This document shows, piece by piece, positions 1-6,222 of a DNA stretch of 7,590 nucleotides. A model generated the notes under the pieces. The model had not been told where the DNA came from. It ran no database searches and saw only the letters and a list, made by a program, of their open reading frames with translations. A program made the translations under genes and the position numbers. This stretch comes from an uncultured Oscillospiraceae bacterium (GTDB lineage: Bacteria > Bacillota > Clostridia > Oscillospirales > Oscillospiraceae): assembly GCA_910577525.1 (NCBI GenBank), contig CAJTLI010000066.1:1-7590 (forward strand), written 5' to 3'. Every line of letters begins with the position of its first letter. The stretch's first letter is position 1.

Positions 1-159
1 GGATTTGGCTTCTTCTGAGAAAATGTGATCCAAAACCTCCACAATGTTGAGCTTGTCCGCCACGGCCCGTTCCAGGTAGTTGTCCAGAATTTCCAGCGTG
101 TTTTTCATCTTGAGGGCTTCCAGGTTTTCCCTCAGCCTGTCCATGGTAAATTCAGTCAT
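1..159 (-). CDS. istB: IstB-like ATP-binding protein of an IS21-family element, N-terminal part only
   Basis: The frame starts at ATG 159-157 and stays open to the window edge, giving the first 53 residues. The peptide begins MTEFTMDRLRENLEALKMKN and continues through ILDNYLERAVADKLNIVEVL to EEAKS. I recognise this as the helical N-terminal region of the IstB family, the AAA+ (DnaC-like) helper that works with the IstA transposase in IS21 elements. The Walker A and B motifs would lie downstream, outside the window. The start is chosen because GAGGTG sits 5 bases upstream. An in-frame ATG at 174-172 is possible but has no visible ribosome site, and TAA closes the frame further upstream. IS21 istB normally follows istA directly, often overlapping it; here the preceding 226 bases cannot hold IstA. 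It may be an element remnant or a stand-alone IstB/DnaC-like gene. Family assignment comes from recognition, not a search. Confidence 0.75.
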   Translation of the reverse strand, partial: MTEFTMDRLRENLEALKMKNTLEILDNYLERAVADKLNIVEVLDHIFSEEAKS

Positions 160-226
160 ACAGCACCTCGTCATATCTGGATAAATCGGACGGTTTTAAG
201 GGCGAAGTGCCTGCCCGATGAGCCGC

Positions 227-256
227 ATTATTTCAATCTTATTCAAGCACGGTCAA
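227..256 (-). promoter_or_regulatory. Candidate sigma-70/A promoter facing istB
   Basis: On the minus strand TTGACC (256-251) and AATAAT (232-227) are separated by 18 bases; each hexamer differs from consensus at one position. It would place the transcript start about 60 bases upstream of the istB ATG. It lies in AT-richer DNA than the flanking genes. It is a sequence match only. Confidence 0.45.
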
Positions 257-363
257 TATACCATGAGGTACATGGTATGCCCCTCAAACCAAATCTGCTC
301 CTCTGATACGAGAGAATCCCAGTCTTTTTCCTGGAAGTATGCAGACCATATCTCATCTGGCAT
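253..363 (-). CDS. Doubtful 36-residue open frame between the EPS operon and istB
   Basis: ATG at 363-361, TGA at 255-253. The peptide starts MPDEIWSAYFQEKDW and ends EGHTMYLMVY, rich in Trp, Tyr, Asp and Glu. Its composition is protein-like and unlike the Arg/Pro/Gly-rich shadow frames elsewhere, but there is no ribosome-binding site and I recognise no family. Its 3' end overlaps the palindrome and the candidate -35 box. It could be a decayed fragment of a larger gene or chance. The rest of 160-385 shows no other gene. Confidence 0.2.
   Translation of the reverse strand: MPDEIWSAYFQEKDWDSLVSEEQIWFEGHTMYLMVY
258..278. repeat. Perfect palindrome ATACCATG-N5-CATGGTAT, possible operator
   Basis: Two 8-base arms, ATACCATG (258-265) and CATGGTAT (271-278), are exact reverse complements around a 5-base centre. 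The right-to-left promoter candidate begins one base away (its -35 box is 256-251). A dyad of this size and place is typical of a binding site for a dimeric regulator. As RNA it could also form a small hairpin, but no T-run follows it on either strand, so a terminator is unlikely. No regulator is identified. Confidence 0.4.
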
Positions 364-385
364 GGCTTCAGATCGGAAGCGCCTC

Positions 386-1516
386 TCATCTCTTCACAGC
401 GGCCTCTCGCTCCGCCAATGCGGCATATTGCGCCCAAACCACGGGCAGCACCTGCTCCAGGCCGTACCGCTCCGCCGTTTCCCCGGCGTTTCGGGCCAAC
501 TCCCGCCGCAGTTGTTCAGACCCCACAAGCCGCATGGCCTGCCTGGCGCAAACCTCCGCATCCCCGTAAGGATACACCAGCCCCGTCACCCCGTCCTCGA
601 TGAGGTCGCTGTGCCCCTTCACATCGCTGGCTACAACTGGAAGTCCTGCGTACATGGCCTCCATGATGTTGAAGGGCAGGCCCTCGCTCCGGCTGGCGGA
701 CACCGCCGCGTCCGCCATGGCGTACCAGGCCGGGATATCCCGGACCTGACCAGGAAACAGCACCCGGTATTCCAGCCCCAGTTTTTGGGACAGCTCCCTG
801 CATTCCTCCCGCAAGGCCCCCTCCCCGGCCAGCACTAACCATACCTTTTGGGGTAGATGCTCCATAGCCCGAATGATAACCTTTTGACTTTTCCGCGCCG
901 AAAATTCCGCCGCGTATATAAGAACAAAGGCATCCTCCGGGATACCCAGTTCTTTTCTCAGGCGCTGACGGGTATCTGGTGGGACCTTGTCAAAGCGCGA
1001 GAAGTTCACCCCCACCCCCGGAACCTGGACCACCCTTCCTCCCAGTTGATAACGTTCCGCCAGCTCACAGTCCCATTGGTTCATGGTGAGCGCCAGATCT
1101 GTATCCGAAGCCATCCAACGCTCCGCTGCCAGCAAAAGGTTCCGCTTCAGCCAAGGGGTCTCATCGTCAAACAGATATCCATGGACCATATTGGCTGCTT
1201 TGGGCCGCTCCTCCAGCCCCCACAGGGCCAGCCGGGTGAAAAATGCCGCTAGGGAGGTGTGGGTAACAACCAGAGCATAGTTCTCCCGCCGCATTTCATC
1301 ACTCAGCAGGATAGATGCCTTGAGATTCTTCGGGGACCACATGGACTTCTCAAAGGGCAGGTCAATGACCCTCTCCACATCGGAGATCGGCATGGGACTG
1401 CCCCCGCAGGCCACGTGGACTGTCCAGCCCTCCTCCCGGAATTTCCGCAGATAGGGCAGATGAAAATTCACGATGTGGGAGTATGTAGACGCGGTAAACA
1501 GCACCTTCCGGCCCAT
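386..1516 (-). CDS. Glycosyltransferase family 4 (GT4), EPS/capsule type
   Basis: A 376-residue GT-B fold retaining glycosyltransferase that adds a sugar from a nucleotide donor to a lipid-linked or polysaccharide acceptor on the cytoplasmic face. The N-terminal acceptor domain opens with KVLFTASTYSHIVNFHLPYL (residues 4-23), a start shared by EpsD/Cps-type enzymes. The inter-domain region holds YAAEFSARKSQ (201-211), the family's donor-phosphate Arg/Lys segment. The C-terminal donor domain carries the EX7E motif, E278 and E286 in SEGLPFNIMEAM, followed by GLPVVASDVKGHSDLIEDGVTG-type sequence. Length is normal. The start has a GAAGGGG ribosome site 6 bases upstream, and the preceding gene's TGA lies 15 bases away, partly inside that site, so translation may be coupled. 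It is the last gene of the visible EPS operon. No clear terminator follows. Donor and acceptor sugars cannot be told from sequence. Confidence 0.9.
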   Translation of the reverse strand: MGRKVLFTASTYSHIVNFHLPYLRKFREEGWTVHVACGGSPMPISDVERVIDLPFEKSMWSPKNLKASILLSDEMRRENYALVVTHTSLAAFFTRLALWGLEERPKAANMVHGYLFDDETPWLKRNLLLAAERWMASDTDLALTMNQWDCELAERYQLGGRVVQVPGVGVNFSRFDKVPPDTRQRLRKELGIPEDAFVLIYAAEFSARKSQKVIIRAMEHLPQKVWLVLAGEGALREECRELSQKLGLEYRVLFPGQVRDIPAWYAMADAAVSASRSEGLPFNIMEAMYAGLPVVASDVKGHSDLIEDGVTGLVYPYGDAEVCARQAMRLVGSEQLRRELARNAGETAERYGLEQVLPVVWAQYAALAEREAAVKR

Positions 1517-1531
1517 GGGTATCCCCTTCTT

Positions 1532-2923
1532 TCAGTTCAGCGCCTCTCTGTTCACGAATTTTCCCCGAAACACCGTGGTCAGCAGGATCTCAATGTCGAA
1601 CAGTAAGCTCCAGTGTTCGATATAATACACATCGTGCTCCACACGGGCCTTGATGGAGGTGTCCCCCCGCAGGCCGTTCACCTGGGCCCAGCCCGTGATG
1701 CCGGGCCGCACCTGGTGCTTCACCATGTACAGCGGCACGTCCTCCTTGAACTTCTCCACATAGTAGGGGATCTCCGGCCTGGGTCCCACCAGGCTCATGT
1801 CCCCCTTCAGCACGTTGAAGAATTGGGGCAGCTCGTCCAGGGAGCACTTGCGCATGAACGCCCCGAATTTCGTCTTTCTGTCATCATGGTCGGTGCTCCA
1901 TGCGGTATTCTGCTTGCCGTTCACCCGCATGGAGCGAAACTTGTACATATAGAAGGGCTTTTTGTCCCGGCCTATTCGCTCCTGCCTAAAGAGGATGGGG
2001 CCCGGCGAGGACAGCTTCACCCCGATGGCGCAGGCCAGCATCACCGGCGAAGTCAGGATGATGAGCGCCAGTGAGCCGGTGATGTCCATGGCCCGCTTGC
2101 AGAAAGCGTTGGCCCAGTTGTCCAGGGGGATGCGCCGGAAATTCAATAAAGGGATGCCGTCCAGCTCGTCGAATTGGGGATTGGAGGGCATATACTTTGC
2201 GTAAAAGGGGATGATGGACAGCTTGGTCCCCGTTTTTTCGCAGGCGGCGATGATCTCCGGCATCCGCCCGTAGTCCTCCGCCCCGATGGCGCACACCGCC
2301 TCGTCCGGGCGGTGCTGGTCCAGCAGCCGGCCCAGTTTTTCATATCCGCCAAACCACTTCAGCGCCCCAAGCTCTTTCCATGGGCGGGCAGACACGTAGC
2401 CCGCCACCGTGTAGCCCAGCTCCCGGTCCCCACGCACCGTCTCCCAGTAGATCCGGGCCATCTCTCCGCCGCCGATGAGGAGGACATGCTTCTGGTTGTA
2501 GCCCTTCTGCCGGAAGTAACGCAGGCCCCGGCGCAGCACCACCCGCTTGCAGCTCAGCAGACCGCCGCTGAGGAGGAACCAGATCACCAGCGTCAGCCGG
2601 GAGAAGTCGATGTAATGCTGGACGAACAGGAAGCTGAGCAGCGCCCCCATCACCAGCGCCCCCGCCAGCCACAGCCGCTCCAGCTCCTTGCGCAGGCGGA
2701 TGCCGCGATGGGACTGGTACAGCCCGAAGGCGGCGTAGGCGAACAGCTGGACAGCAGTCAAGATCGTTCCCAGCGCCAGATACCGGGGCAGCGGCACCGT
2801 GATGATACCGTTGGGCAGGAGGTAAAAGCGTATCCAGAAGGCAACGGGCAGGGACAGGTACAAAATGGCCCCGTCGCTGAGCACATGCAGCCGGTTCAGC
2901 AGCCGTTGGTTTTCCTTTATCAT
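1532..2923 (-). CDS. Polyprenyl-phosphate sugar-1-phosphate transferase (EPS priming enzyme, WcaJ/CpsE type)
   Basis: A 463-residue membrane enzyme that transfers a sugar-1-phosphate from UDP-sugar to undecaprenyl phosphate, the first committed step in building an EPS or capsule repeat unit. Layout: four predicted membrane helices (about 13-35, 46-68, 85-103, 109-128); a CoA-binding-like Rossmann region starting VLLIGGGEMA (147-156); a fifth hydrophobic segment (281-303); then a full bacterial sugar transferase domain. That domain shows SSPGPILFRQERIGR (305-319), YMYKFRSM (325-332), SLDELPQ (361-367, with the catalytic Asp-Glu pair D363/E364), LVGPRPE (378-384) and RPGITGWAQVNG (406-417). Length and order are canonical and nothing is missing. 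It follows the polymerase/ligase gene by 22 bases and precedes the GT4 gene by 15, so it is mid-operon. A purine-rich AAAGAGAG provides a modest ribosome site. Glucose, galactose or another sugar cannot be decided. Confidence 0.93.
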   Translation of the reverse strand: MIKENQRLLNRLHVLSDGAILYLSLPVAFWIRFYLLPNGIITVPLPRYLALGTILTAVQLFAYAAFGLYQSHRGIRLRKELERLWLAGALVMGALLSFLFVQHYIDFSRLTLVIWFLLSGGLLSCKRVVLRRGLRYFRQKGYNQKHVLLIGGGEMARIYWETVRGDRELGYTVAGYVSARPWKELGALKWFGGYEKLGRLLDQHRPDEAVCAIGAEDYGRMPEIIAACEKTGTKLSIIPFYAKYMPSNPQFDELDGIPLLNFRRIPLDNWANAFCKRAMDITGSLALIILTSPVMLACAIGVKLSSPGPILFRQERIGRDKKPFYMYKFRSMRVNGKQNTAWSTDHDDRKTKFGAFMRKCSLDELPQFFNVLKGDMSLVGPRPEIPYYVEKFKEDVPLYMVKHQVRPGITGWAQVNGLRGDTSIKARVEHDVYYIEHWSLLFDIEILLTTVFRGKFVNREALN

Positions 2924-2945
2924 GCGTTTTCTCTCTTTTTACACG

Positions 2946-5276
2946 TTATTCGCGCATTCTGGCGATGAACGCCTGGGCCTGTCCGTCCAGCTCGATGTGG
3001 CCCAAATTTTGTTCGTTCCAGGCATCCAGCAGATCCGCGATATGACGGACGCCCGCCCGGTATTCCTCCGTGTCCTGCTCGTACTGCTCCAGCAGATCGA
3101 AGGTTTTCTGCCACACGGTGGCATCGGCGGAGACATAGTTCACATACTTCTCCGCCTGCACCAGCCCCTGCTCACTCCGCCCCGTTTGCAGGTAATATTC
3201 TGCCAGATAGATGGGGATGGAGTTGGAGTCCAGCTTGGCCAGCCGGGCGGCGTATTCGTCCGCTTTCTCCCGGATTTCCTCGTCCGTTTCTGAGGCTCCA
3301 ACCTGGACCACATAGGTGAGCAGGTAATCCGCCTTTTCAAAGGGGTCCAGGGCCGCGGCCTGTGCCAGCTGTTCCAGGTTCGAGGGATCTGTCACCAGGT
3401 TTCGGGCCGCGATGTTGCAGCCCAGCAGAACCTCAAACAGGACCAGCAGGGCGCATATACCAAGGGCCAGCCCATTTTTCACAGCTTTCTTTTCCATCCA
3501 GGCCGGGAGCGGGATCTTATCCCCGCAGCACAGACCGGTGGCGGCGAACACACCGAATATGACAGGCAGGGAAGCAAAATGGGAGAAAGTCCCCTCCACG
3601 GCGCTGTGCCCGGCGATAAAGACCACCGCCGCACCTAGAGCAGGGGCCAGGGGTTTCTTCCGGCCCCGCCATGCACAGGCCATGCCCACCGCCATCATGC
3701 CTAAAAACAGCGCAAGGCCCACAATCCCCTGCTCCACCAGGGTCTGGATGTAATGGCTGTGGGCGTATTTGGTGAAATAATAGAAGGACTGCACGCCGTT
3801 CACGCTGTTGGCATAGGCGCCCAGTCCCAAGCCGACGACTGGGCTGCGCCGGGACAGCCTCAACCCATCCTCAAAGAAAGCGAATCGCTGGATGGCGTTC
3901 TGGTTGGACCACAGGCCCTGGAGACGGTTGGCGATGAAGCCCGGGAGCAGGAGATAGTCCAACGGCACCTTGCCGGAACCCAATTCTCCCACGTACTCCA
4001 CCGAATCCAGCCGGACCTCCTCGGCGGCGCAAAAGGTAAACCACACCACCTGGCTGTCCTCCGGCACGGTGAACGCCGCCTGGGACAGTGGACCTTGGTA
4101 TAGATCCAGATAGGTGTGCATCACAGCGTTTTCCCGGTTTTGGCTTTGGATGACGACAGTTGGGTCCCCGTCCGCCTCTGTTGTGAGCGTATAAGCCCCC
4201 GGCGCGGGGTATGCGGAGCGCCGCAGAGACTCCCCAGGCTGGAGGGACGCTCCAATTGTAAGGTTACAAGCGGCAATGACAAAGACGACCAGAACGGCCA
4301 GCAGGGAAGCAACCAGGGCGGTCACCGCCTTCCCGTGGCCCTTCAGCTTGTCCGCTAACTTCTGCCCCGCCAACAGATCCAGGGCGCACAGCGCCGCCGC
4401 CCCGCCGATGGCACACATCAAGGGAATGGGCCGGACGCCGTTCCACGCAGTCATGGAGGTCACGGAGATGGGGAAGGCGGCCAGCAGGGCGACCGCCAGT
4501 GTTTCCACCATCAGGATTAGCAGACTCGTCCGCTGCTCCGATCCCGTCAGTGCCAGCAGGGCCAGAAACGCCGGAACAATCATGATACTGGCCCCAAGGC
4601 TGAACGCCAGGACAAAGGACAGAGAATTGAGGAACAGGCAGGCCAGGTGGACCGCCCGCTGTCTCGGCCGTTCAGAGGACACCGACAGACCTAGGCTAAG
4701 CAAGACCCCGATACCCACACAGGTCGCAAAGGTGTTTGGATACAGAAGGATGGAGGTCATGCGGACCCCTTCTTCCACCGCGGGGATATCCAGGTAGTCG
4801 GTGGAGAACCAGCTCAGCGCCGTCATCACCGGAGTACTGATAATCCGGGTGGACAGCAGATCGATACTCACCAGCCCGGCGAAGGCGGAAAAGCCCTCAA
4901 GCAGCTCCGCCAGCCTCCGTTCCGGCTTTTCTCCCCCAATGAACGCCAGCAGGATCAGCGTCAGGCAAAACGCCGTCATCACCTTTAGAATCTCATGCAG
5001 CGCGAACTTTTTGGACACAGCATAAAAACAGCTGACCAAATCCATCAGCACCATCGCCGAGAGGGCTAGCATAGGGAGCTTGAGCCGGTCCCGCAACCGG
5101 CTGTAGAACAAAAACGCCGCCGACAGCGCCAGCAGGGTCAGCAGCATTGCCATGGGTCTGACGGTGGCCGCTGAGCACAGGCACACGGTCAAGAAGTACG
5201 CCCCTGCAGCCAGAACCATGCCCAATCCGCCCAGGGCCGTCCGTGCGGATGGATTCATTTGAGATTTGCGGGCCAT
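2946..5276 (-). CDS. O-antigen ligase / Wzy-like polysaccharide polymerase with TPR-like C-terminal tail
   Basis: A 776-residue polytopic protein that probably polymerises or ligates lipid-linked repeat units outside the membrane. About 11 hydrophobic segments fill residues 15-340. An unusually long extracytoplasmic stretch follows (about 341-475), whose first part (342-432) looks beta-rich. The Wzy_C (PF04932) signature follows: SPVVGLGLGAYAN (478-490), YAHSHYIQTLVEQGIVGLAL (504-523), then further helices and one last helix (about 600-620). The tail (630-776) is soluble and helical with TPR-like pairs, for example AQAAALDPFEKADYL, IYLAEYYLQTGRSEQGLVQA and VWQKTFDLLEQYEQ. I start at ATG 5276-5274 because AAAGAGG lies 9 bases upstream. 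A longer in-frame TTG start at 5345 would begin inside the terminator hairpins and add GC-rich non-hydrophobic residues, so I reject it. It is the first EPS gene in this window. Polymerase versus ligase is not resolvable. Confidence 0.88.
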   Translation of the reverse strand: MARKSQMNPSARTALGGLGMVLAAGAYFLTVCLCSAATVRPMAMLLTLLALSAAFLFYSRLRDRLKLPMLALSAMVLMDLVSCFYAVSKKFALHEILKVMTAFCLTLILLAFIGGEKPERRLAELLEGFSAFAGLVSIDLLSTRIISTPVMTALSWFSTDYLDIPAVEEGVRMTSILLYPNTFATCVGIGVLLSLGLSVSSERPRQRAVHLACLFLNSLSFVLAFSLGASIMIVPAFLALLALTGSEQRTSLLILMVETLAVALLAAFPISVTSMTAWNGVRPIPLMCAIGGAAALCALDLLAGQKLADKLKGHGKAVTALVASLLAVLVVFVIAACNLTIGASLQPGESLRRSAYPAPGAYTLTTEADGDPTVVIQSQNRENAVMHTYLDLYQGPLSQAAFTVPEDSQVVWFTFCAAEEVRLDSVEYVGELGSGKVPLDYLLLPGFIANRLQGLWSNQNAIQRFAFFEDGLRLSRRSPVVGLGLGAYANSVNGVQSFYYFTKYAHSHYIQTLVEQGIVGLALFLGMMAVGMACAWRGRKKPLAPALGAAVVFIAGHSAVEGTFSHFASLPVIFGVFAATGLCCGDKIPLPAWMEKKAVKNGLALGICALLVLFEVLLGCNIAARNLVTDPSNLEQLAQAAALDPFEKADYLLTYVVQVGASETDEEIREKADEYAARLAKLDSNSIPIYLAEYYLQTGRSEQGLVQAEKYVNYVSADATVWQKTFDLLEQYEQDTEEYRAGVRHIADLLDAWNEQNLGHIELDGQAQAFIARMRE

Positions 5277-5300
5277 TTCATATCGCCTCTTTCCGAAAAC

Positions 5301-5349
5301 TCCTTTGCCCAAATTCCCGCCGCACACCGCCGGGGATTTGGGCAAAGGA
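5301..5349 (-). promoter_or_regulatory. Long hairpin ahead of the EPS genes, possible attenuator
   Basis: Arms 5301-5319 and 5331-5349 are reverse complements over 19 bases with one exception (a T where the other arm calls for C), around an 11-base loop. On the minus strand the hairpin is followed by GTTTTC and then, 24 bases after the hairpin, by the ATG of the Wzy-like gene. It shares positions 5345-5349 with the neighbouring UUCG hairpin, so the two full structures cannot form together. A role in attenuation or antitermination of the EPS operon is inference; it might instead be a second terminator. Confidence 0.5.
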
Positions 5350-5370
5350 GGGGGCCGAAGCCCCCTCCTT
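5345..5370 (-). terminator. Probable intrinsic terminator with UUCG tetraloop
   Basis: Arms AAGGAGGGGGC (5345-5355) and its exact complement (5360-5370) form an 11-bp GC-rich stem. On the minus strand the loop reads TTCG closed by C-G, the very stable UUCG tetraloop, and the stem ends in CCTTTG, so the U-run is short. It lies 56 bases past the stop of the secreted-protein gene and is a plausible end for that transcript. The weak U-tract means termination may be partial, allowing read-through into the EPS genes. Confidence 0.65.
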
Positions 5371-5381
5371 CCCGCTGGGGT

Positions 5382-5413
5382 CGCGTTATCGTCTGCGAGC
5401 AGATGGCAACGCG
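5382..5413. repeat. Imperfect 32-base palindrome
   Basis: CGCGTT (5382-5387) pairs with AACGCG (5408-5413), and TCTGC (5392-5396) with GCAGA (5399-5403). Between them the bases pair partly through G-U. On the minus strand it starts 12 bases after the stop of the secreted-protein gene and just ahead of the UUCG hairpin. No T-run follows. It may stabilise the 3' end of that transcript. Confidence 0.4.
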
Positions 5414-5425
5414 GTCTGAAGTAAT

Positions 5426-6004
5426 TTAGAACGTGACCTGGAGGCCCTTGATGGCTTTCAGGGACCGGCCGCTCACCTGGATGGAGAAGCCGATATTGCT
5501 GCCGCTGGCCTGGGCGGAGATTTTAGCGTTGCCGCTGGTCCCGAACACGGTGGCCAGGGCCTCGTTGGGGATGGAGATGATGGCCACATCACCCATCTCG
5601 TAGGTGAGGTTGGCGCCGGTCTTCTCGGCAAAGGCGGTCAGGGCCTTGGCGGGGATGGACACGTCCACCTTGGTGGCGCCCTTGGCCTCGACCTTCAGCA
5701 CCAGCTCATCGCCGGTGACCTGTTCGGCCATGGCCTCCAGGGCCTTCTCGGAAACCACGACGGTGGCCGTGCCAGCCACAACCTTCGCCTCAATGGTGGC
5801 GGAGCCGTTCTCCACCTTGACCTCGGCGGCATCCACGGTGGTGGTCACAGGAGCCGTATCGGGGACGGTGGGATCATAGCTGCCGCTAGGGGATTGGTTG
5901 ATGTCGCCGGCGGCGCCGTCAGCGCTGGCGGCCAGGACAGCGGCGGGCGCCATGGACAGGACCAGGGCCAGCGCCAGCAGCTTGGCGATAAATTGCTTCT
6001 TCAT
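5426..6004 (-). CDS. Small secreted protein resembling an SLH-protein stalk module
   Basis: A 192-residue protein with a clear signal peptide: KK at the N-terminus, hydrophobic LLALALVLSMAPAAVLA, and probable cleavage after AVLAA near residue 26. A Ser/Pro/Thr-rich linker (27-55) follows, then a beta-rich domain (about 56-192) with alternating-hydrophobic strands such as VKVENGSATIEAKVV and short helices such as SEKALEAMAEQV and PAKALTAFAEKTGANL. From memory, this pattern matches the region before SLH domains in large Oscillospiraceae surface proteins. Here it stops at GLQVTF with no SLH, sortase or other anchor, so it could be released or bind a partner. The start has AGGAG 10 bases upstream. 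It sits between the WG/SLH gene and the EPS genes and has its own probable terminator downstream. Exact function is unknown; a shortened relative of an SLH protein is the main alternative. Confidence 0.8.
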   Translation of the reverse strand: MKKQFIAKLLALALVLSMAPAAVLAASADGAAGDINQSPSGSYDPTVPDTAPVTTTVDAAEVKVENGSATIEAKVVAGTATVVVSEKALEAMAEQVTGDELVLKVEAKGATKVDVSIPAKALTAFAEKTGANLTYEMGDVAIISIPNEALATVFGTSGNAKISAQASGSNIGFSIQVSGRSLKAIKGLQVTF

Positions 6005-6069
6005 AATGGCATTTCTCCTAACTGATTCATTTTAGATTTTTCATGTGCGGCGCGTTTGCCGCGGGGCGC

Positions 6070-6147
6070 TCACTTTACCGGGGGTGGACGCACCCTAAAG
6101 CAGCGCTGAAGCCCCGCGCAGTTGAGGAATTCCCGCTTCTCGCCCAT
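6070..6147 (-). CDS. Possible 25-residue peptide with a very strong ribosome-binding site
   Basis: ATG at 6147-6145, TGA at 6072-6070. The frame begins MGEKREFLNCAGLQRC, is basic and contains two Cys (residues 10 and 16), and ends PPPVK. AAAGGAGGTGA, almost the full anti-16S complement and the best in the window, lies 5 bases before the ATG. There is no signal peptide or membrane helix, and I recognise no family. It lies 65 bases upstream of the secreted-protein gene on the same strand, so it could be a leader peptide or a free small protein. The ribosome site is the main evidence; the coding status is unproven. Confidence 0.45.
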   Translation of the reverse strand: MGEKREFLNCAGLQRCFRVRPPPVK

Positions 6148-6152
6148 GGTTC

Positions 6153-6171
6153 TCACCTCCTTTCAAGGTGA
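6153..6171 (-). promoter_or_regulatory. Hairpin covering the Shine-Dalgarno sequence of the 25-residue frame
   Basis: On the minus strand TCACCT (6171-6166) is the exact complement of AGGTGA (6158-6153), around a 7-base loop. The second arm is the core of the ribosome-binding site, so folding would hide it. The stem is only 6 bp and may be coincidental, because any strong SD pairs readily with a nearby CACCT. Confidence 0.35.
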
Positions 6172-6222
6172 CCGCGCCGCGTCCGGCGTATCAAGTAAAT
6201 GTTTTTTGTGAATATGTCGCCG

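Noticed and set aside
25..306. Plus-strand open frame of 93 codons
   Set aside because: Antisense to the recognisable IstB N-terminus and without a ribosome site.
218..838. Plus-strand open frame of 206 codons over the GT4 gene end
   Set aside because: Antisense to the GT4 donor domain with its intact EX7E motif; low-complexity Pro/Arg/His composition.
2174..2968. Long plus-strand open frame of 264 codons
   Set aside because: It lies antisense to the well-supported sugar-phosphate transferase, is rich in Gln, Pro, His and Arg without domain motifs, and has no ribosome site. It is a product of GC-rich codon bias.
5277..5345. N-terminal extension of the Wzy-like protein from a TTG at 5345
   Set aside because: The start would lie inside the terminator hairpins with no ribosome site, while ATG 5276 has AAAGAGG at good spacing and leads directly into the first membrane helix.
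6047..6062. GCGGC-N6-GCCGC hairpin between the 25-codon frame and the secreted-protein gene
   Set aside because: Short stem, no T-run, and expected by chance in such GC-rich sequence.
6175..6188. Small CGCCG-CGTC-CGGCG hairpin after the WG/SLH gene
   Set aside because: Only 5 bp with a 4-base loop and no T-run on either strand, so not a supportable terminator.
6185..6222. AT-rich stretch after the WG/SLH stop as a promoter for the 25-codon frame
   Set aside because: TTCACA and TGATAC-like boxes exist but spacing is about 14 bases, and other pairings match poorly. A promoter is possible but not supported.
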